From assembly GCF_018219455.1 (NCBI RefSeq), contig NZ_CP056122.1, forward strand, positions 4,458,065 to 4,522,064: a stretch of 64,000 nucleotides of DNA, in the 5' to 3' direction. The notes beneath the pieces are model-generated. The model did no database searches and had not been told where the DNA came from. It saw only the letters and a list, made by a program, of their open reading frames with translations. Positions 49,347 through 60,433 of the stretch are shown here, piece after piece (within the stretch, counting starts at the first letter, position 1; every line of letters begins with the position of its first letter). The stretch is from Moritella sp. 5 (GTDB lineage: Bacteria > Pseudomonadota > Gammaproteobacteria > Enterobacterales > Moritellaceae). The translations under genes and the position numbers were made by a program.

Positions 49347-51077
49347 TTAACGTAATGGCTGTAAATGCTCAACCATAAACTGCAAACTGCGCTTACCACG
49401 GAACTCGTTCACATCAAGCTTGTAGGCTAGCTCAATCTTCTGCACAGAAGCATCAGGCCATACCTCTAAATCAACATTAAAAGCAATCGCATCCACTAGG
49501 GGTCCACCACTTTCAGGTTCCAACATCATTTTTAAATGTTTTTTACCCACAAGGCGTTGCTCACGTAATTTAAAAATACCATCAAAGATCGGTTCTGGGA
49601 ACATCTGGCCCCAGGGTGCAGCTTCTTTGATTAGTTCTGCTGTTGGCAATGACAGTTGATCACTCGGTAGTTCACCATCACTTAATACCACACCAGTTAA
49701 CTGCTCTTCCGTTAATAGCTCCTGCACTAAGGCGTTAAACTGTTTCGCAAATTCATCATAACAATCAAGACGTAAAGACAAACCAGCCGCCATCGCATGC
49801 CCACCGAATTTCAAGATCATACCCGGATTACGAATATCAAGTAACTCTAAAACATCACGTAAGTGCAAGCCAGGTATTGAACGTGCAGAACCTTTTATTT
49901 CCCCTTCGCCTGCATCAGCAAAAGCGATAACAGGGCGGTGAAAACGCTCTTTAATTCGAGATGCAACTAAACCAACCACACCTTGATGCCAATCATCTTG
50001 AAATAGGCAAATCCCGTAAGGTACTTGTCCTGCATCAAAATCAACACTTTTTAAGATAACCAGTGCTTCTTGCTGCATCGAATTCTCAATTTCTTTACGC
50101 TCTTCATTCAGGCTATCAAGTTCGCCAGCAAAACGACGCGCGTTATTAAGATCTTCACACAACAGCGTTGCTACGCCAACAGACATATCATCTAAGCGCC
50201 CCGCTGCATTTAATCTTGGCCCTAATGCAAAACCGAGATCACTTGCGCAAAGCTGTGCTTGATTACGATTGGCAATTTCGATCAAAGCTTTAATGCCGGG
50301 CCGACATTTATCGGCGCGGATACGCTGTAGGCCTTGATGTACTAGAATACGGTTATTAGCATCTAATGGGACAACGTCGGCAACCGTACCCAGCGCAACA
50401 ATATCCAGCAGGCAGGCTAAATTAGGTTCTGTTAAACCTTGCTTAGCAAACCAATCTTGTTCACGCAGCGCGCTACGCAATGCCAACATGACGTAAAAGG
50501 CAACACCTACGCCAGCAAGATTTTTACTTGGGAATGTACAGCTATGTTGATTAGGATTAACAATAGCATCAGCATTCGGTATTTCGTTACCCGGCAGATG
50601 GTGATCGGTCACGAGCACTTTAATGCCTAGCGCTTTTGCGGCAGCAACACCCGCAATACTAGAAATACCGTTATCCACGGTCATGATCAATTGCGCGCCA
50701 TTTGCTGCAGCAAGATCAACAATTTCAGGACTTAAGCCATAACCAAATTCAAAGCGATTAGGGACTAAAAAATCAACATTACGATAGCCTAGCATTTTAA
50801 AACCAAGCATCGATAATGCGGTACTCGTTGCGCCATCGGCATCAAAATCACCAACAATGATAATACGTTGATTTTGTTCTAACGCGCTGACTAATAAATC
50901 ACACGCAGCAGTCATACCTTTAAGTTGATTTGGACGTAATAAGTTTTTAGCGCCTTTCTCTAATTCTTGATCTGACTTCACACCACGACTGGCATAAATT
51001 TGGCGTAATAATGCAGGCACAGCTGCAGATATACCGTCACTACCTACATTATCGCGGCGTTTAATTTGTTTTTTCAA
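49347..51077 (-). CDS. recJ: Single-stranded-DNA-specific exonuclease RecJ
   Basis: RecJ is a 5'-3' exonuclease acting in RecF-pathway recombination and mismatch repair. The 576-residue protein has the DHH phosphoesterase motifs IIVGDFDADGATSTALS, MTVDNGISS and VLVTDHHLPG, and the DHHA1 motif KFGGHAMAAGLSL. The start is TTG at 51077, overlapping the dsbC stop (TTGA), so the two are coupled. Confidence 0.96.
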   Translation of the reverse strand: MKKQIKRRDNVGSDGISAAVPALLRQIYASRGVKSDQELEKGAKNLLRPNQLKGMTAACDLLVSALEQNQRIIIVGDFDADGATSTALSMLGFKMLGYRNVDFLVPNRFEFGYGLSPEIVDLAAANGAQLIMTVDNGISSIAGVAAAKALGIKVLVTDHHLPGNEIPNADAIVNPNQHSCTFPSKNLAGVGVAFYVMLALRSALREQDWFAKQGLTEPNLACLLDIVALGTVADVVPLDANNRILVHQGLQRIRADKCRPGIKALIEIANRNQAQLCASDLGFALGPRLNAAGRLDDMSVGVATLLCEDLNNARRFAGELDSLNEERKEIENSMQQEALVILKSVDFDAGQVPYGICLFQDDWHQGVVGLVASRIKERFHRPVIAFADAGEGEIKGSARSIPGLHLRDVLELLDIRNPGMILKFGGHAMAAGLSLRLDCYDEFAKQFNALVQELLTEEQLTGVVLSDGELPSDQLSLPTAELIKEAAPWGQMFPEPIFDGIFKLREQRLVGKKHLKMMLEPESGGPLVDAIAFNVDLEVWPDASVQKIELAYKLDVNEFRGKRSLQFMVEHLQPLR

Positions 51078-51871
51078 GATTTATCCATATTTTTTAGCAT
51101 ACTAAGAAGCTGCTCAGCAGGCACGTAACCCGGTTGCATTTGTCCGTTTTCCAAAACAATTGCAGGCGTACCCGTCACACCTAAACGTCGACCAAGTTCA
51201 TATTGCTGTGCAACTGTATTTGTACATACTTCAGGAATTATTTTACTACCACGTTTTGCGTTGTTCATCGCTTGCGCACTGTCTTTGGCACACCAAATTG
51301 ACGCCATATCTTGATAAGTCTTAGAGTTGATCCCCCCACGTGGGAATGCTAAATATTTAACACTAATACCAAGCTGATTCAGTTGCGCGACTTCGTTATG
51401 TAATTTACGACAGTAACCGCAGTTAATATCCGTGAATACCGTAATGCTGTACTTTTCATTTTCAGCAAGGTAATTAATGGTATCACCTGCGAATTCTTTT
51501 ATTGCTTGCTGGCGAACTTTACCCATTGCTTGTTCGGTAAGATCCGTAACCCCGTTATCATTAACTTGGTAAAGAGTGCCTTGGATAAGGTTCGAAGCAT
51601 CTGCATTAACATAGAAAATACCTTGATCGGTAGCGACTTCAAATAAACCGGGAATAGCACTGTCACTTACACTCGATACTTTAAAGTTAAGTTTTTCAGC
51701 TAATAAGCGTGAAATATCTTGGTGATCAGCTGATAATACGACATTGGTAGATTGTTCAGTATGAACCGTCGGTGTCGTAATTAACGCCTGATCAGGACTA
51801 CCATCAATCCCAAGTATAAAGCTCCCTACTAAACCTACAGCAACGGCTGTAATCATTACTTTCTTTAACAT
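51074..51871 (-). CDS. dsbC: Thiol:disulfide interchange protein DsbC
   Basis: DsbC is a periplasmic disulfide isomerase. The 265-residue protein has a signal peptide (LKKVMITAVAVGLVGSFILG), an N-terminal dimerisation domain (LNFKVSSVSDSAIPGLFEV) and a thioredoxin fold with the CGYC active site (TDINCGYCRKLH) and the cis-Pro loop GVTGTPAIV. The ATG has GGAG upstream. The xerD-dsbC-recJ order is conserved. Confidence 0.95.
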   Translation of the reverse strand: MLKKVMITAVAVGLVGSFILGIDGSPDQALITTPTVHTEQSTNVVLSADHQDISRLLAEKLNFKVSSVSDSAIPGLFEVATDQGIFYVNADASNLIQGTLYQVNDNGVTDLTEQAMGKVRQQAIKEFAGDTINYLAENEKYSITVFTDINCGYCRKLHNEVAQLNQLGISVKYLAFPRGGINSKTYQDMASIWCAKDSAQAMNNAKRGSKIIPEVCTNTVAQQYELGRRLGVTGTPAIVLENGQMQPGYVPAEQLLSMLKNMDKS

Positions 51872-51977
51872 ATGTTCTCCGCTCTTATCCTTAATGGATC
51901 TCTATACTCGATAAATTAACAGAATTCATTATTTATCACTAGCCTTAATCCTTGCTAATGCCGTGTCACCAGCGTTA

Positions 51978-52868
51978 TTACGCTCGAGGATGGTGCTCAC
52001 TATGCAGTTGCTCTAATCGTGCTGTTGCCACATGCGTATAAATTTGTGTCGTTGATAAATCGCTATGACCAAGTAACATTTGAACTACACGTAGATCGGC
52101 GCCATAGTTCAACAAATGGGTAGCAAACGCATGCCGCAAAGTGTGCGGTGATAAATGCGTAGTAATACCTGCAACTTGCGAGTAATGTTTAAGACGATGC
52201 CAGAAGGTCTGCCTAGTCATAAAGTTACCACGTCTGGAAGGAAACACCACATCGGACGTTAATCCTTTTAATAAGGTTGCGCGACCTTCGGCAATAAAGC
52301 GCTCGGTCCAATACACAGCTTCTTCGCCCATAGGCACCAAACGTTCCTTACCACCCTTACCCGTCACCCGAACTAACCCTTGACGTAAGCTCACAGATTC
52401 CATGCTCAAGCCAACTAATTCAGATACCCGTAATCCTGTTGCATATAGCAGTTCCATCATGGCTTTATCACGTAATTGGATCGGATCGTCCAATGTGGGT
52501 GCAGCCAATAGTGCATCCACTTCCGCTTCTGATAAATCATCCGGTAAACGCTGCGGTAGTTTTGGGCTAATGAGTAAAGCGGTCGGATCATCATCGCGTA
52601 TCTGCTCACGATAGAGATATTGATAGAAGCGACGGATCGCACTCAGCTGGCGCGCGGTACTACTGGCTTTGTAGCCCAAATCAAAACGACTAGCCATAAA
52701 CGATTGAATTTCAATACTATCAACGGTTAATATTTGCTGCTTGTGTTGCGCTAACCAGTGATGATATTGGCTTAAATCATTACGATAAGAGGTCAGGGTA
52801 TTATCTGATAATCCACGTTCATGCCACATAATATCTAAAAACTGTTCTATTATTTCAATCTTTTCCAA
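51978..52868 (-). CDS. xerD: Site-specific tyrosine recombinase XerD
   Basis: XerD acts with XerC at dif to resolve chromosome dimers. The 296-residue protein has a SAM-like N-terminal DNA-binding domain and the catalytic residues Arg in YATGLRVSELVGL, Lys in TGKGGKERLVP, His/Arg in SPHTLRHAFATHLL, His in LLGHSDLSTTQIYTH and the following Tyr. The start is TTG at 52868 with AGGG 8 nt upstream. It is a housekeeping recombinase, not an element integrase. Confidence 0.94.
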   Translation of the reverse strand: MEKIEIIEQFLDIMWHERGLSDNTLTSYRNDLSQYHHWLAQHKQQILTVDSIEIQSFMASRFDLGYKASSTARQLSAIRRFYQYLYREQIRDDDPTALLISPKLPQRLPDDLSEAEVDALLAAPTLDDPIQLRDKAMMELLYATGLRVSELVGLSMESVSLRQGLVRVTGKGGKERLVPMGEEAVYWTERFIAEGRATLLKGLTSDVVFPSRRGNFMTRQTFWHRLKHYSQVAGITTHLSPHTLRHAFATHLLNYGADLRVVQMLLGHSDLSTTQIYTHVATARLEQLHSEHHPRA

Positions 52869-53092
52869 GCGAATGCCCTATGCTGCTATTACGATTAAAA
52901 GTACAAGTACGATTACAATTGTCATCACTGTTTCACCAGTATAACAACACTGTATAAATAAACATGAATTATAGTACAATTATCTCATGTTACTATGCGT
53001 ACCGATGAGCAACTGATCGCTCAGAACATGATTCACACATAGTATTTATTAACACATAGTATGATTAGCAACACTGTCTTTGGATGTAGATA

Positions 53093-53614
53093 ATGAAAAT
53101 CGGTTTATATTACGGCTCCACTACTTTTTATACCACCATCGCTGCGGAAAAGATCCAAGCTGAAATTGGTGCAGAACTTGTCGACTTACATGACATAAAA
53201 GACTCGGGTTTTACTGATATAGAAACCTATGACGTCGTTCTATTTGGTATTTCTACTTGGGATTATGGCGAACTTCAGGAAGACTGGGGTGATCTGTGGT
53301 CTGATATTGCAGGTATTAGCCTGGCGGGTAAAACTGTAGCGCTATTTGGTCTTGGCGATCAGGTTAACTATAGCGAATGGTTCCTGGATGCAATGGGTAT
53401 GTTATTTGACGAGCTGCAGGGCAAAGGTATTAACTTCATCGGCCAGTGGCCAAATAAAGGTTACGAATTCGTGGCTTCAAAAGCATTAACAGAAGACGAG
53501 AGTCAATTTTTAGGCTTAGCACTCGATGAAGACAGCCAATACGATCTGACTGATGAACGCATTGCCACTTGGACTTTACAAGTACTCGAAGAAATTGAAG
53601 CCCATTATTCATAA
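53093..53614 (+). CDS. fldB: Flavodoxin 2 (FldB)
   Basis: FldB is a long-chain flavodoxin carrying FMN. The 173-residue protein has the phosphate loop YYGSTTFYTTIAAEKI, the FMN loop ISTWDYGELQEDW and FGLGDQVNYSEWFLDAMG. Similarity is higher to FldB than to FldA, and divergence from xerD is the E. coli fldB arrangement. Confidence 0.93.
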   Translation: MKIGLYYGSTTFYTTIAAEKIQAEIGAELVDLHDIKDSGFTDIETYDVVLFGISTWDYGELQEDWGDLWSDIAGISLAGKTVALFGLGDQVNYSEWFLDAMGMLFDELQGKGINFIGQWPNKGYEFVASKALTEDESQFLGLALDEDSQYDLTDERIATWTLQVLEEIEAHYS

Positions 53615-53670
53615 GTAACCATAGGATAATGACAGTCAACAAGCATGTTATAGCAATAAGTTAACACAAT

Positions 53671-53712
53671 AAAAAAGGCCGCTACTATCCAAGATAGCAA
53701 CGGCCTTTTTGT
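53671..53712. terminator. Bidirectional terminator between fldB and hflC
   Basis: AAAAAGGCCG pairs with CGGCCTTTTT (53701-53710), with an inner CTATC/GATAG stem and flanking A/T runs. It serves convergent fldB and hflC. Confidence 0.9.
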
Positions 53713-53732
53713 TATTTATTGACAAGTAATCG

Positions 53733-54608
53733 CTATTTTATAGCAGAGCCTTTCATGTAATTGAAGAAATCACTCTCTGGTGAAATAACTAATACATCAG
53801 ACTTATTGCTAAAGCTCTTAGAGTAAGCTTGCAGACTACGTAAGAAACCATAGAACTCGGCATCTTTATTGTACGTATCAGCATAAATCTTCGCTGCGTC
53901 TGCATCACCTTTACCACGTAGTTCACGTGCTTGACGATTTGCATCAGCAAGCATTACGGTTACTTTCGCATCCACTTCTGCTTTTAAGATCTCAGCTTGT
54001 TCATAACCTTGCGAACGGTGTTCTTTCGCTACAGCATGACGCTCTGCACTCATACGTTGGAAGATACTGTTACTAACTTCCTCCGGTAGATTGATTTGCT
54101 TAATTCGTACGTCTTCAACTAGGATACCTAGCTCAGATGAACGAGCCATACGTTTCAATGCCGTTTCCATTACTTCGCCACGTTGGCCAGAAACGATATC
54201 TTTAATAGTACGGTTACCAATTTCATTACGTAGGCCATTGGTAATTTTACGTTGTAATAAAGACTCTGCTTGTAAGAAGTTACCGCCATTCGTTGCAAGG
54301 TAAAACTTCTCAAAGTCTTCAATACGCCATTTCACGTAAGAATCGATAATTAAATCTTTCTTCTCAGAAGTAACAAAACGGTCAGCGTTACCATCAAGCG
54401 TTTGTAAACGAGAGCTTAATACACGAATTGAATCGATAAAGGGTGCTTTAAAGTTAAGGCCCGGAAGATAAACCTTCGCTTCATCACCTGTTTTAAGTAC
54501 TTTACCAAAACGAACTACTAGCGCACGTTCACCTTCGTTTACCACAAAGAAAGACGAGAAACCAAGTAATAGCACAAGTACTAAAATAACTGCTTTTAAT
54601 TGATTCAT
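53733..54608 (-). CDS. hflC: FtsH protease modulator HflC
   Basis: HflC is a SPFH/prohibitin-family membrane protein that forms the HflKC cage around FtsH. The 291-residue protein has one N-terminal membrane helix (AVILVLVLLLGFSSFFVV), the SPFH start EGERALVVRFGKV and the C-terminal coiled coil (AEILKAEVDAKVTVMLADAN). It follows hflK by 3 nt. Confidence 0.96.
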   Translation of the reverse strand: MNQLKAVILVLVLLLGFSSFFVVNEGERALVVRFGKVLKTGDEAKVYLPGLNFKAPFIDSIRVLSSRLQTLDGNADRFVTSEKKDLIIDSYVKWRIEDFEKFYLATNGGNFLQAESLLQRKITNGLRNEIGNRTIKDIVSGQRGEVMETALKRMARSSELGILVEDVRIKQINLPEEVSNSIFQRMSAERHAVAKEHRSQGYEQAEILKAEVDAKVTVMLADANRQARELRGKGDADAAKIYADTYNKDAEFYGFLRSLQAYSKSFSNKSDVLVISPESDFFNYMKGSAIK

Positions 54609-54611
54609 AGC

Positions 54612-55775
54612 TTAGTTTCTCCCTGTGTTAAAACGATCAGGACGAACATTACTACTATTCGTATCTGGATACTGATAACGGTTATTTGATTTCGCTGGTT
54701 GTTGCGGTGCTGGTACTGTGTTTGCCGCACGAGTCGGTTTAGTATCAGCGGCATTAGCATTCATGATCTTATCTAATGGTAGATATAGCATGTTGCCAGT
54801 ACCTTTAGTATCAACCACAACTTTCGTTGTATTTGAATAAACCGCTTCCATTGTTTCTAGATATAAACGTTGACGCGTTACTTCCGGTGCAAGCTGATAC
54901 TGTGGCAATAGACTTTCGAAACGTGCTACTTCACCTTGTGCTTTTAACACAATTTGCTGTTGGTAGGCTTGTGCTTCTTGTTCAATACGTTTCACTTTAC
55001 CACGTGCTGTTGGTTCAATTGCACGCGCATAAGCCTCGGCTTCACGGATATAACGTTGTTCATCTTCTTGTGCAGCAATCGCATCATCGAATGCATCTTT
55101 AACTGCTTCCGGTGGACGTGCAGACAAGAAGTTGACATCAACAAGTTCAATACCCATGTGATACTCATCAATAATAGCTTCAATGTTTTCACGGGTACTT
55201 TGGCGTACAACTTCACGACCCGTTGTGATCACATCATCCATTGTCGTATGACCGATAACGAAACGTAATGCACTGTCAATCGCTTGATGTAAGCTGTCAT
55301 CCGGATTTGTTACGCTAAATAGATATTCACGCGAATTAATAACGCGATATTGAATATCCATTTTTACGTCAACCACGTTTTCATCTTTGGTTAACATTGA
55401 ACCAGAAGCAGGCATAGAGCGAATGCTCTTAACGTCAACAGGGATCACACGATCAATAAACGTCGGTAACCAAGATAAACCCGGTTCTACCGTTTTTGAA
55501 TACTGACCTAAACGTAATACCACGCCACGTTCAGCTTCTTTGATCGTATAGAAACCACTGACCACCCAGATCACGGCAAGTACACCAAGCACTAGAGATA
55601 CACCAACTTTATTAAAGTTAGCACCGCCAGAGAACTTACCGCCTTTACCGCCACCAAACTTGCTGGTTAGCTTTTTAAATACTTCGTCAAGATCAGGGGG
55701 TCCCTGCTCTTTACCTTTTTGTCCCCAAGGGTCGCGATCTTTATTACCGCCATTTCCGGGCTCATTCCAAGCCAT
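54612..55775 (-). CDS. hflK: FtsH protease modulator HflK
   Basis: HflK is the partner of HflC. The frame is open from 55850, but the ATG at 55775 (MAWNEPGNGGNKDRDPWG) has GGAG upstream and matches the E. coli N-terminus, giving 387 residues. A Gly-rich cytoplasmic N-terminus, a membrane helix (VSLVLGVLAVIWVVSGFYTI), SPFH (EAERGVVLRLGQYSK) and a coiled coil follow. Confidence 0.95.
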   Translation of the reverse strand: MAWNEPGNGGNKDRDPWGQKGKEQGPPDLDEVFKKLTSKFGGGKGGKFSGGANFNKVGVSLVLGVLAVIWVVSGFYTIKEAERGVVLRLGQYSKTVEPGLSWLPTFIDRVIPVDVKSIRSMPASGSMLTKDENVVDVKMDIQYRVINSREYLFSVTNPDDSLHQAIDSALRFVIGHTTMDDVITTGREVVRQSTRENIEAIIDEYHMGIELVDVNFLSARPPEAVKDAFDDAIAAQEDEQRYIREAEAYARAIEPTARGKVKRIEQEAQAYQQQIVLKAQGEVARFESLLPQYQLAPEVTRQRLYLETMEAVYSNTTKVVVDTKGTGNMLYLPLDKIMNANAADTKPTRAANTVPAPQQPAKSNNRYQYPDTNSSNVRPDRFNTGRN

Positions 55776-55824
55776 TTGCATCTCCATTACCAGATAGTTT
55801 CGGGAAAATATTAATGATATCAGC

Positions 55825-57120
55825 CTAGTGCTGAAGGATAAAATCTTCAATGTTATTACATTTGTGTTTTTTCAAACGTTGCCAATCAATCATAGTCATT
55901 CTAATGTCGAGTAGCCAGTCACCATTTTCAGCAAACGCCTCATGCTCAATACAATCGAGATTATATAGATGGCTTACTACATTACCCTGCATTGCGGGTA
56001 ACTGTAACTTGACCACTTTCATGGTACTTGCCAGTAACTCCGTTAATGCTTGATATAAAAACTCTGTACCTTCGCCTGACATTGCAGATAGCCATACATT
56101 AACCGGCTTACCGTCATCATCATAATCAATACGACAACGACCATCATCAAGCTTATCGACTTTGTTATATACCATTAAAACAGGCACTTCACCCGCATGA
56201 ATTTCGGTTAATACCGAATTTACTTCTATAATATTACCGTGCATATTTTCATCTGCACAATCAATTACATGTAAAAGTAGATCCGCTTCTCGCGTTTCCG
56301 TCAATGTGGCCTTAAAAGCAGCGACCAAATCATGTGGTAAGTGACGAATAAAGCCAACTGTATCAGCTAAAACCACCTCACCAACATCAGCAACCGCAAT
56401 ACGGCGTAGTGTTGGGTCTAACGTCGCAAACAATTGATCGGCAGCGTACACTTCAGAATCGGTTAAACGATTAAACAGCGTTGATTTACCTGCATTGGTA
56501 TAACCTACTAACGAAATTGTCGGTATTTCACGACGCTTACGTGAGCGACGACCTTGATCACGCTTGGTTACCACTTTGTCTAAACGACGTAAAATACTGT
56601 CTATACGTACGCGTAATAAACGGCGATCCGTTTCAAGCTGAGTTTCACCTGGACCACGCATACCGATACCGCCTTTCTGGCGTTCTAAATGCGTCCAACC
56701 ACGAATTAATCGGGTTGACATGTGGCGCAGTTGCGCTAATTCAACTTGTAATTTACCTTCATGAGTACGAGCACGTTGAGAGAATATATCTAAAATCAGG
56801 CCTGTACGGTCAACAACACGACATTCAATTAACGCTTCTAAGTTACGCTCTTGACGTGGTGCTAAGGCATGGTTAAAGATAACAATATCTGCTTGATAAA
56901 GCTTTACTGCTTCTGCAATTTCTTCTGCTTTACCTGAACCAACAAAATATTTAGGGTGTGGTCTTGAACGCGAACCTGTTACCACAGATAACGCGTCTAC
57001 ACCTGCAGAGGAAACCAGCATTTCTAATTCATGCAGATCTTCTCGGTTGCCCTCATCATTAAAGTTAACGTGCACTAATATGGCACGTTCACCTGCTTCA
57101 TGGCGATCAAACAACTTCAC
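55825..57120 (-). CDS. hflX: Ribosome-dissociating GTPase HflX
   Basis: HflX is a ribosome-binding GTPase that rescues stalled 70S under stress. The 431-residue protein has an N-terminal HflX domain (ILVHVNFNDEGNREDL), the Arg/Lys-rich linker, G1 GYTNAGKSTLFNRLT, G3 DTVGFIRHLPH and G4 YNKVDKL. It lies between hfq and hflK as in E. coli. Confidence 0.96.
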   Translation of the reverse strand: MKLFDRHEAGERAILVHVNFNDEGNREDLHELEMLVSSAGVDALSVVTGSRSRPHPKYFVGSGKAEEIAEAVKLYQADIVIFNHALAPRQERNLEALIECRVVDRTGLILDIFSQRARTHEGKLQVELAQLRHMSTRLIRGWTHLERQKGGIGMRGPGETQLETDRRLLRVRIDSILRRLDKVVTKRDQGRRSRKRREIPTISLVGYTNAGKSTLFNRLTDSEVYAADQLFATLDPTLRRIAVADVGEVVLADTVGFIRHLPHDLVAAFKATLTETREADLLLHVIDCADENMHGNIIEVNSVLTEIHAGEVPVLMVYNKVDKLDDGRCRIDYDDDGKPVNVWLSAMSGEGTEFLYQALTELLASTMKVVKLQLPAMQGNVVSHLYNLDCIEHEAFAENGDWLLDIRMTMIDWQRLKKHKCNNIEDFILQH

Positions 57121-57173
57121 GACTCCCTATGAGTATATGACTCACAAGATTTTTTAGTTTAAATTTCAAAGAA

Positions 57174-57500
<327 letters not shown>

Positions 57501-58436
57501 CTAGCCAACTGATAATAAAACTTTTTCTAAATTGTCATCTGCTTTGGAGTCTAACCACGTTAGATCGTTCCAACTTTTTAACCACGTCATTTGACGCTTT
57601 GCCAATTGTCTTGTTGCTACTACACCGCGAAACACCATCTCATCATGATCCATGTTGCCATCTAGGTATTCCCACATCTGACGATAACCGACACAACGCA
57701 TCGACGGTAAATCAAGATGCAGGTCATCACGTTGATACAAAGCTTGTACTTCCGCTTCAAAACCCGCCTCAATCATCAATTTAAAACGCCGTTCGATACG
57801 CTCGTGTAATACGGCTTTATCTGATGGTGCAATGGCAAATTGTGCTACGTCATAAGGCAGTGCTTCGCCTTTTCGTTGAGTTAATTCAGTTAATGATTTA
57901 CCCGTTAATCGATAAACTTCAATCGCACGGCAAACGCGTTGTGCATCATTCTTATGTAAACGCGCTGCTGACTCGGGATCATACAAAGATAACTCTTGAT
58001 GTAATGATTCCCAGCCACGTAGTTTTGCTTCCGCTTCAATAGCCAGTCTAATTTCAGGCACCGATGTTGGTACCGGCGATAAGCCTTCAAGCAGTACTTT
58101 AAAATAAAGCATAGTCCCGCCAACAAGTAGCGGTATTTTTCCTGCTTCTGTGATCGATTGCATATGTTTTAAAGCATCAGCACGAAAATCAGCTGCTGAA
58201 TAACTCATTGCAGGATCAATAATATCAATCAAACGGTGTGGCGCTTGTGCAAGCTCTTCCGCCGTTGGTTTCGCACTGCCGATATTCATGTCTTTATAAA
58301 TTAATGCCGAATCAACACTAATAATTTCACACGGCAGCTGTTTTGTTAACTCAATAGCAAGATCCGTTTTACCTGACGCCGTAGGCCCCATTAAAAAGAT
58401 AGCTTTCGGTAATGATTTAGTTTGCTGTTGAGTCAC
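57501..58436 (-). CDS. miaA: tRNA dimethylallyltransferase MiaA
   Basis: MiaA adds a dimethylallyl group to A37 of tRNAs reading U-starting codons. The 311-residue protein has the P-loop [16 protein letters not shown], the [16 protein letters not shown] loop, and [17 protein letters not shown]. It overlaps the mutL end by 20 nt. Confidence 0.96.
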   Translation of the reverse strand: MTQQQTKSLPKAIFLMGPTASGKTDLAIELTKQLPCEIISVDSALIYKDMNIGSAKPTAEELAQAPHRLIDIIDPAMSYSAADFRADALKHMQSITEAGKIPLLVGGTMLYFKVLLEGLSPVPTSVPEIRLAIEAEAKLRGWESLHQELSLYDPESAARLHKNDAQRVCRAIEVYRLTGKSLTELTQRKGEALPYDVAQFAIAPSDKAVLHERIERRFKLMIEAGFEAEVQALYQRDDLHLDLPSMRCVGYRQMWEYLDGNMDHDEMVFRGVVATRQLAKRQMTWLKSWNDLTWLDSKADDNLEKVLLSVG

Positions 58437-60426
58437 AGTTAAATCTCTCTATTACAGACATATAGTCAAGTTCCTCAAATAATTTAGAACTATATTGCTG
58501 TTGTACACAGCTATCTTGTTCGATAAATTGGCTATATATTTGAGTCGCTTGTTCCCAAGTAAATTTGGTCAATCCGTGACTACCTTGTATTGCAAGCCAA
58601 TGGCACAAGGGGGCAACATCTGAGGCAGTAGCCTTTTCGGATAGATGGACTATCTGTTGCAACAACTCAGGTAACACAGCGGATAAATTCGCTTGGCGTA
58701 ATTGTGCTGGCACCTTTCTAACGATAATGGTGGCGGCATTGCTATAATTCAACTCTAAACCAAGACGATTAAGCAAATTTTGCTGATTTTTTGCTGTTTC
58801 GACAAAATTTTTGTCTAACTTAATCGATATTGGCAATAACAAAGGTTGTGATATAACCCCTTGTTCCCATGTTGCTAGCAACTGCATCTTGCAATTAATC
58901 TGCCACATTGCTAGTACATCGGCGAGCAAGAGTGCATCATCATCTTGCAATAACAAGTAATTATCTGCGACTAAACTGAGTAATTTAACTCGCACTGTAT
59001 GTTGCTCGTTTGACTGAGTATGCGTCCCAACTTGACGCCCTTGATTAACATTTGTAGTCGCTGTGTTCCTTGCGGCTTGCTGCAGATCAGTTATTTCAGC
59101 CTTGCTGGGTTGTAACAAGTGATTGTATTGCTTGATAGCACCAGCTGAAGGCTTATCAGGCATATATTGACGCTGCTGACCATAACTCGACGACGTTGCA
59201 CTTGTACTCCCCTGACTCGTATCTGTAACGCCATAACCATGCTGCTTTTGCATCGGCATAGCATCACTATATGCAGGGGTAACCACGCTATCAACAATTC
59301 CCCCATGCGCGACACCATGACCAGTAGTCTGCTCGTTAACACTGGCATTGCTACTGCTGGTGATAGGTGCTTGTCCAGGATAACTAATCGGTTCCTGAAC
59401 AGGTAACTCAGCCGCTGGTATCGATGGACTGACACCTTCAGTAATAGCTTTAAAAACACCTTGAAAGATGAAATCATGCACTAAACGCGCTTGATGAAAG
59501 CGGACTTCATGTTTAGCAGGATGTACATTCACATCGACTTCACGCACAGACACTTCAATAAACAATACGTACGCAGGCGGCGCAGCGATACCCGTCGCTT
59601 CTTCATAAGCTTGACGTAATGCATGGTTGATCAGCTTATCTCGCATCATACGACCATTAACGTAACTGTATTGCACATCCATTGGTGCATTATCATGCGG
59701 TAAACCGATCCAGCCCCACAATTTTATATCACTGTGTTCGCAGTGCAATGCCATGCAATTCGCCATGAAGTTGGTGCTAGTAATACTGGCAACACGACGT
59801 TCTTGTTGTTCAATACTACTCGCGGGACGATAACTGCGAATCACTTTGCCGTTATGCTTCAGCGTGATCTGTAAATCAAAGCGACTTAGCGCAATACGTT
59901 TCACCAATTCATCAATATGATTAAATTCTGTTTTATCGGTACGTAAAAATTTGCGACGAGCAGGCGTATTAAAAAACAAATCGATCACTTCAACCGTCGT
60001 GCCAATCGGGTGTGCAGCTGGCTTTATTTGAACCTGCATATCCCGACCTTCAGCATAGGCTTGCCATGCTTCGGTTTGCGCTTTGGTTCGAGAGGTAAAT
60101 GTAAGTCGAGAAACCGAACTGATACTCGCTAATGCTTCACCACGAAAACCAAGACTATCTATCGACTCAAGATCATCTAACGTAGCCAGCTTACTGGTAG
60201 CATGACGGCTTAATGCCAAACCAAGCTGGTCCTTCTCCACTCCAGTACCATTATCACGAAGTCGGATCAGCTTTGCGCCACCTTTCTCAATATCAATATC
60301 AATACGCGTCGCGCCAGCATCAATGCTGTTCTCAATAAGCTCTTTTACGACCGATGAAGGACGTTCAACCACTTCACCAGCAGCAATTTGGTTAGCTAAT
60401 CGAGGTGGTAATATTTGAATTGTCAT
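58417..60426 (-). CDS. mutL: DNA mismatch repair protein MutL
   Basis: MutL links MutS to MutH and UvrD. The 669-residue protein has the GHKL ATPase motifs [27 protein letters not shown] and [17 protein letters not shown] Ser/Thr/Gln-rich linker at about 345-480 follows, then the C-terminal dimerisation domain. I see no DQHAxxE endonuclease motif, as expected in MutH-type bacteria. It lies between amiB and miaA. Confidence 0.96.
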   Translation of the reverse strand: MTIQILPPRLANQIAAGEVVERPSSVVKELIENSIDAGATRIDIDIEKGGAKLIRLRDNGTGVEKDQLGLALSRHATSKLATLDDLESIDSLGFRGEALASISSVSRLTFTSRTKAQTEAWQAYAEGRDMQVQIKPAAHPIGTTVEVIDLFFNTPARRKFLRTDKTEFNHIDELVKRIALSRFDLQITLKHNGKVIRSYRPASSIEQQERRVASITSTNFMANCMALHCEHSDIKLWGWIGLPHDNAPMDVQYSYVNGRMMRDKLINHALRQAYEEATGIAAPPAYVLFIEVSVREVDVNVHPAKHEVRFHQARLVHDFIFQGVFKAITEGVSPSIPAAELPVQEPISYPGQAPITSSSNASVNEQTTGHGVAHGGIVDSVVTPAYSDAMPMQKQHGYGVTDTSQGSTSATSSSYGQQRQYMPDKPSAGAIKQYNHLLQPSKAEITDLQQAARNTATTNVNQGRQVGTHTQSNEQHTVRVKLLSLVADNYLLLQDDDALLLADVLAMWQINCKMQLLATWEQGVISQPLLLPISIKLDKNFVETAKNQQNLLNRLGLELNYSNAATIIVRKVPAQLRQANLSAVLPELLQQIVHLSEKATASDVAPLCHWLAIQGSHGLTKFTWEQATQIYSQFIEQDSCVQQQYSSKLFEELDYMSVIERFNCDSTAN

Positions 60427-60433
60427 GGCACAC

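Noticed and set aside
51978-52868. Tyrosine recombinase as sign of an integrated element
   Set aside because: It is XerD by sequence and by its xerD-dsbC-recJ context.
52869-53092. LexA-like ACTGTATAAATAAAC upstream of xerD/fldB
   Set aside because: Only one CTGT half is present and no ACAG at the required distance.
54827-55268. Plus-strand open frames inside hflK (91 and 104 codons)
   Set aside because: Antisense shadows of a strongly conserved gene with no ribosome site or recognisable domain.
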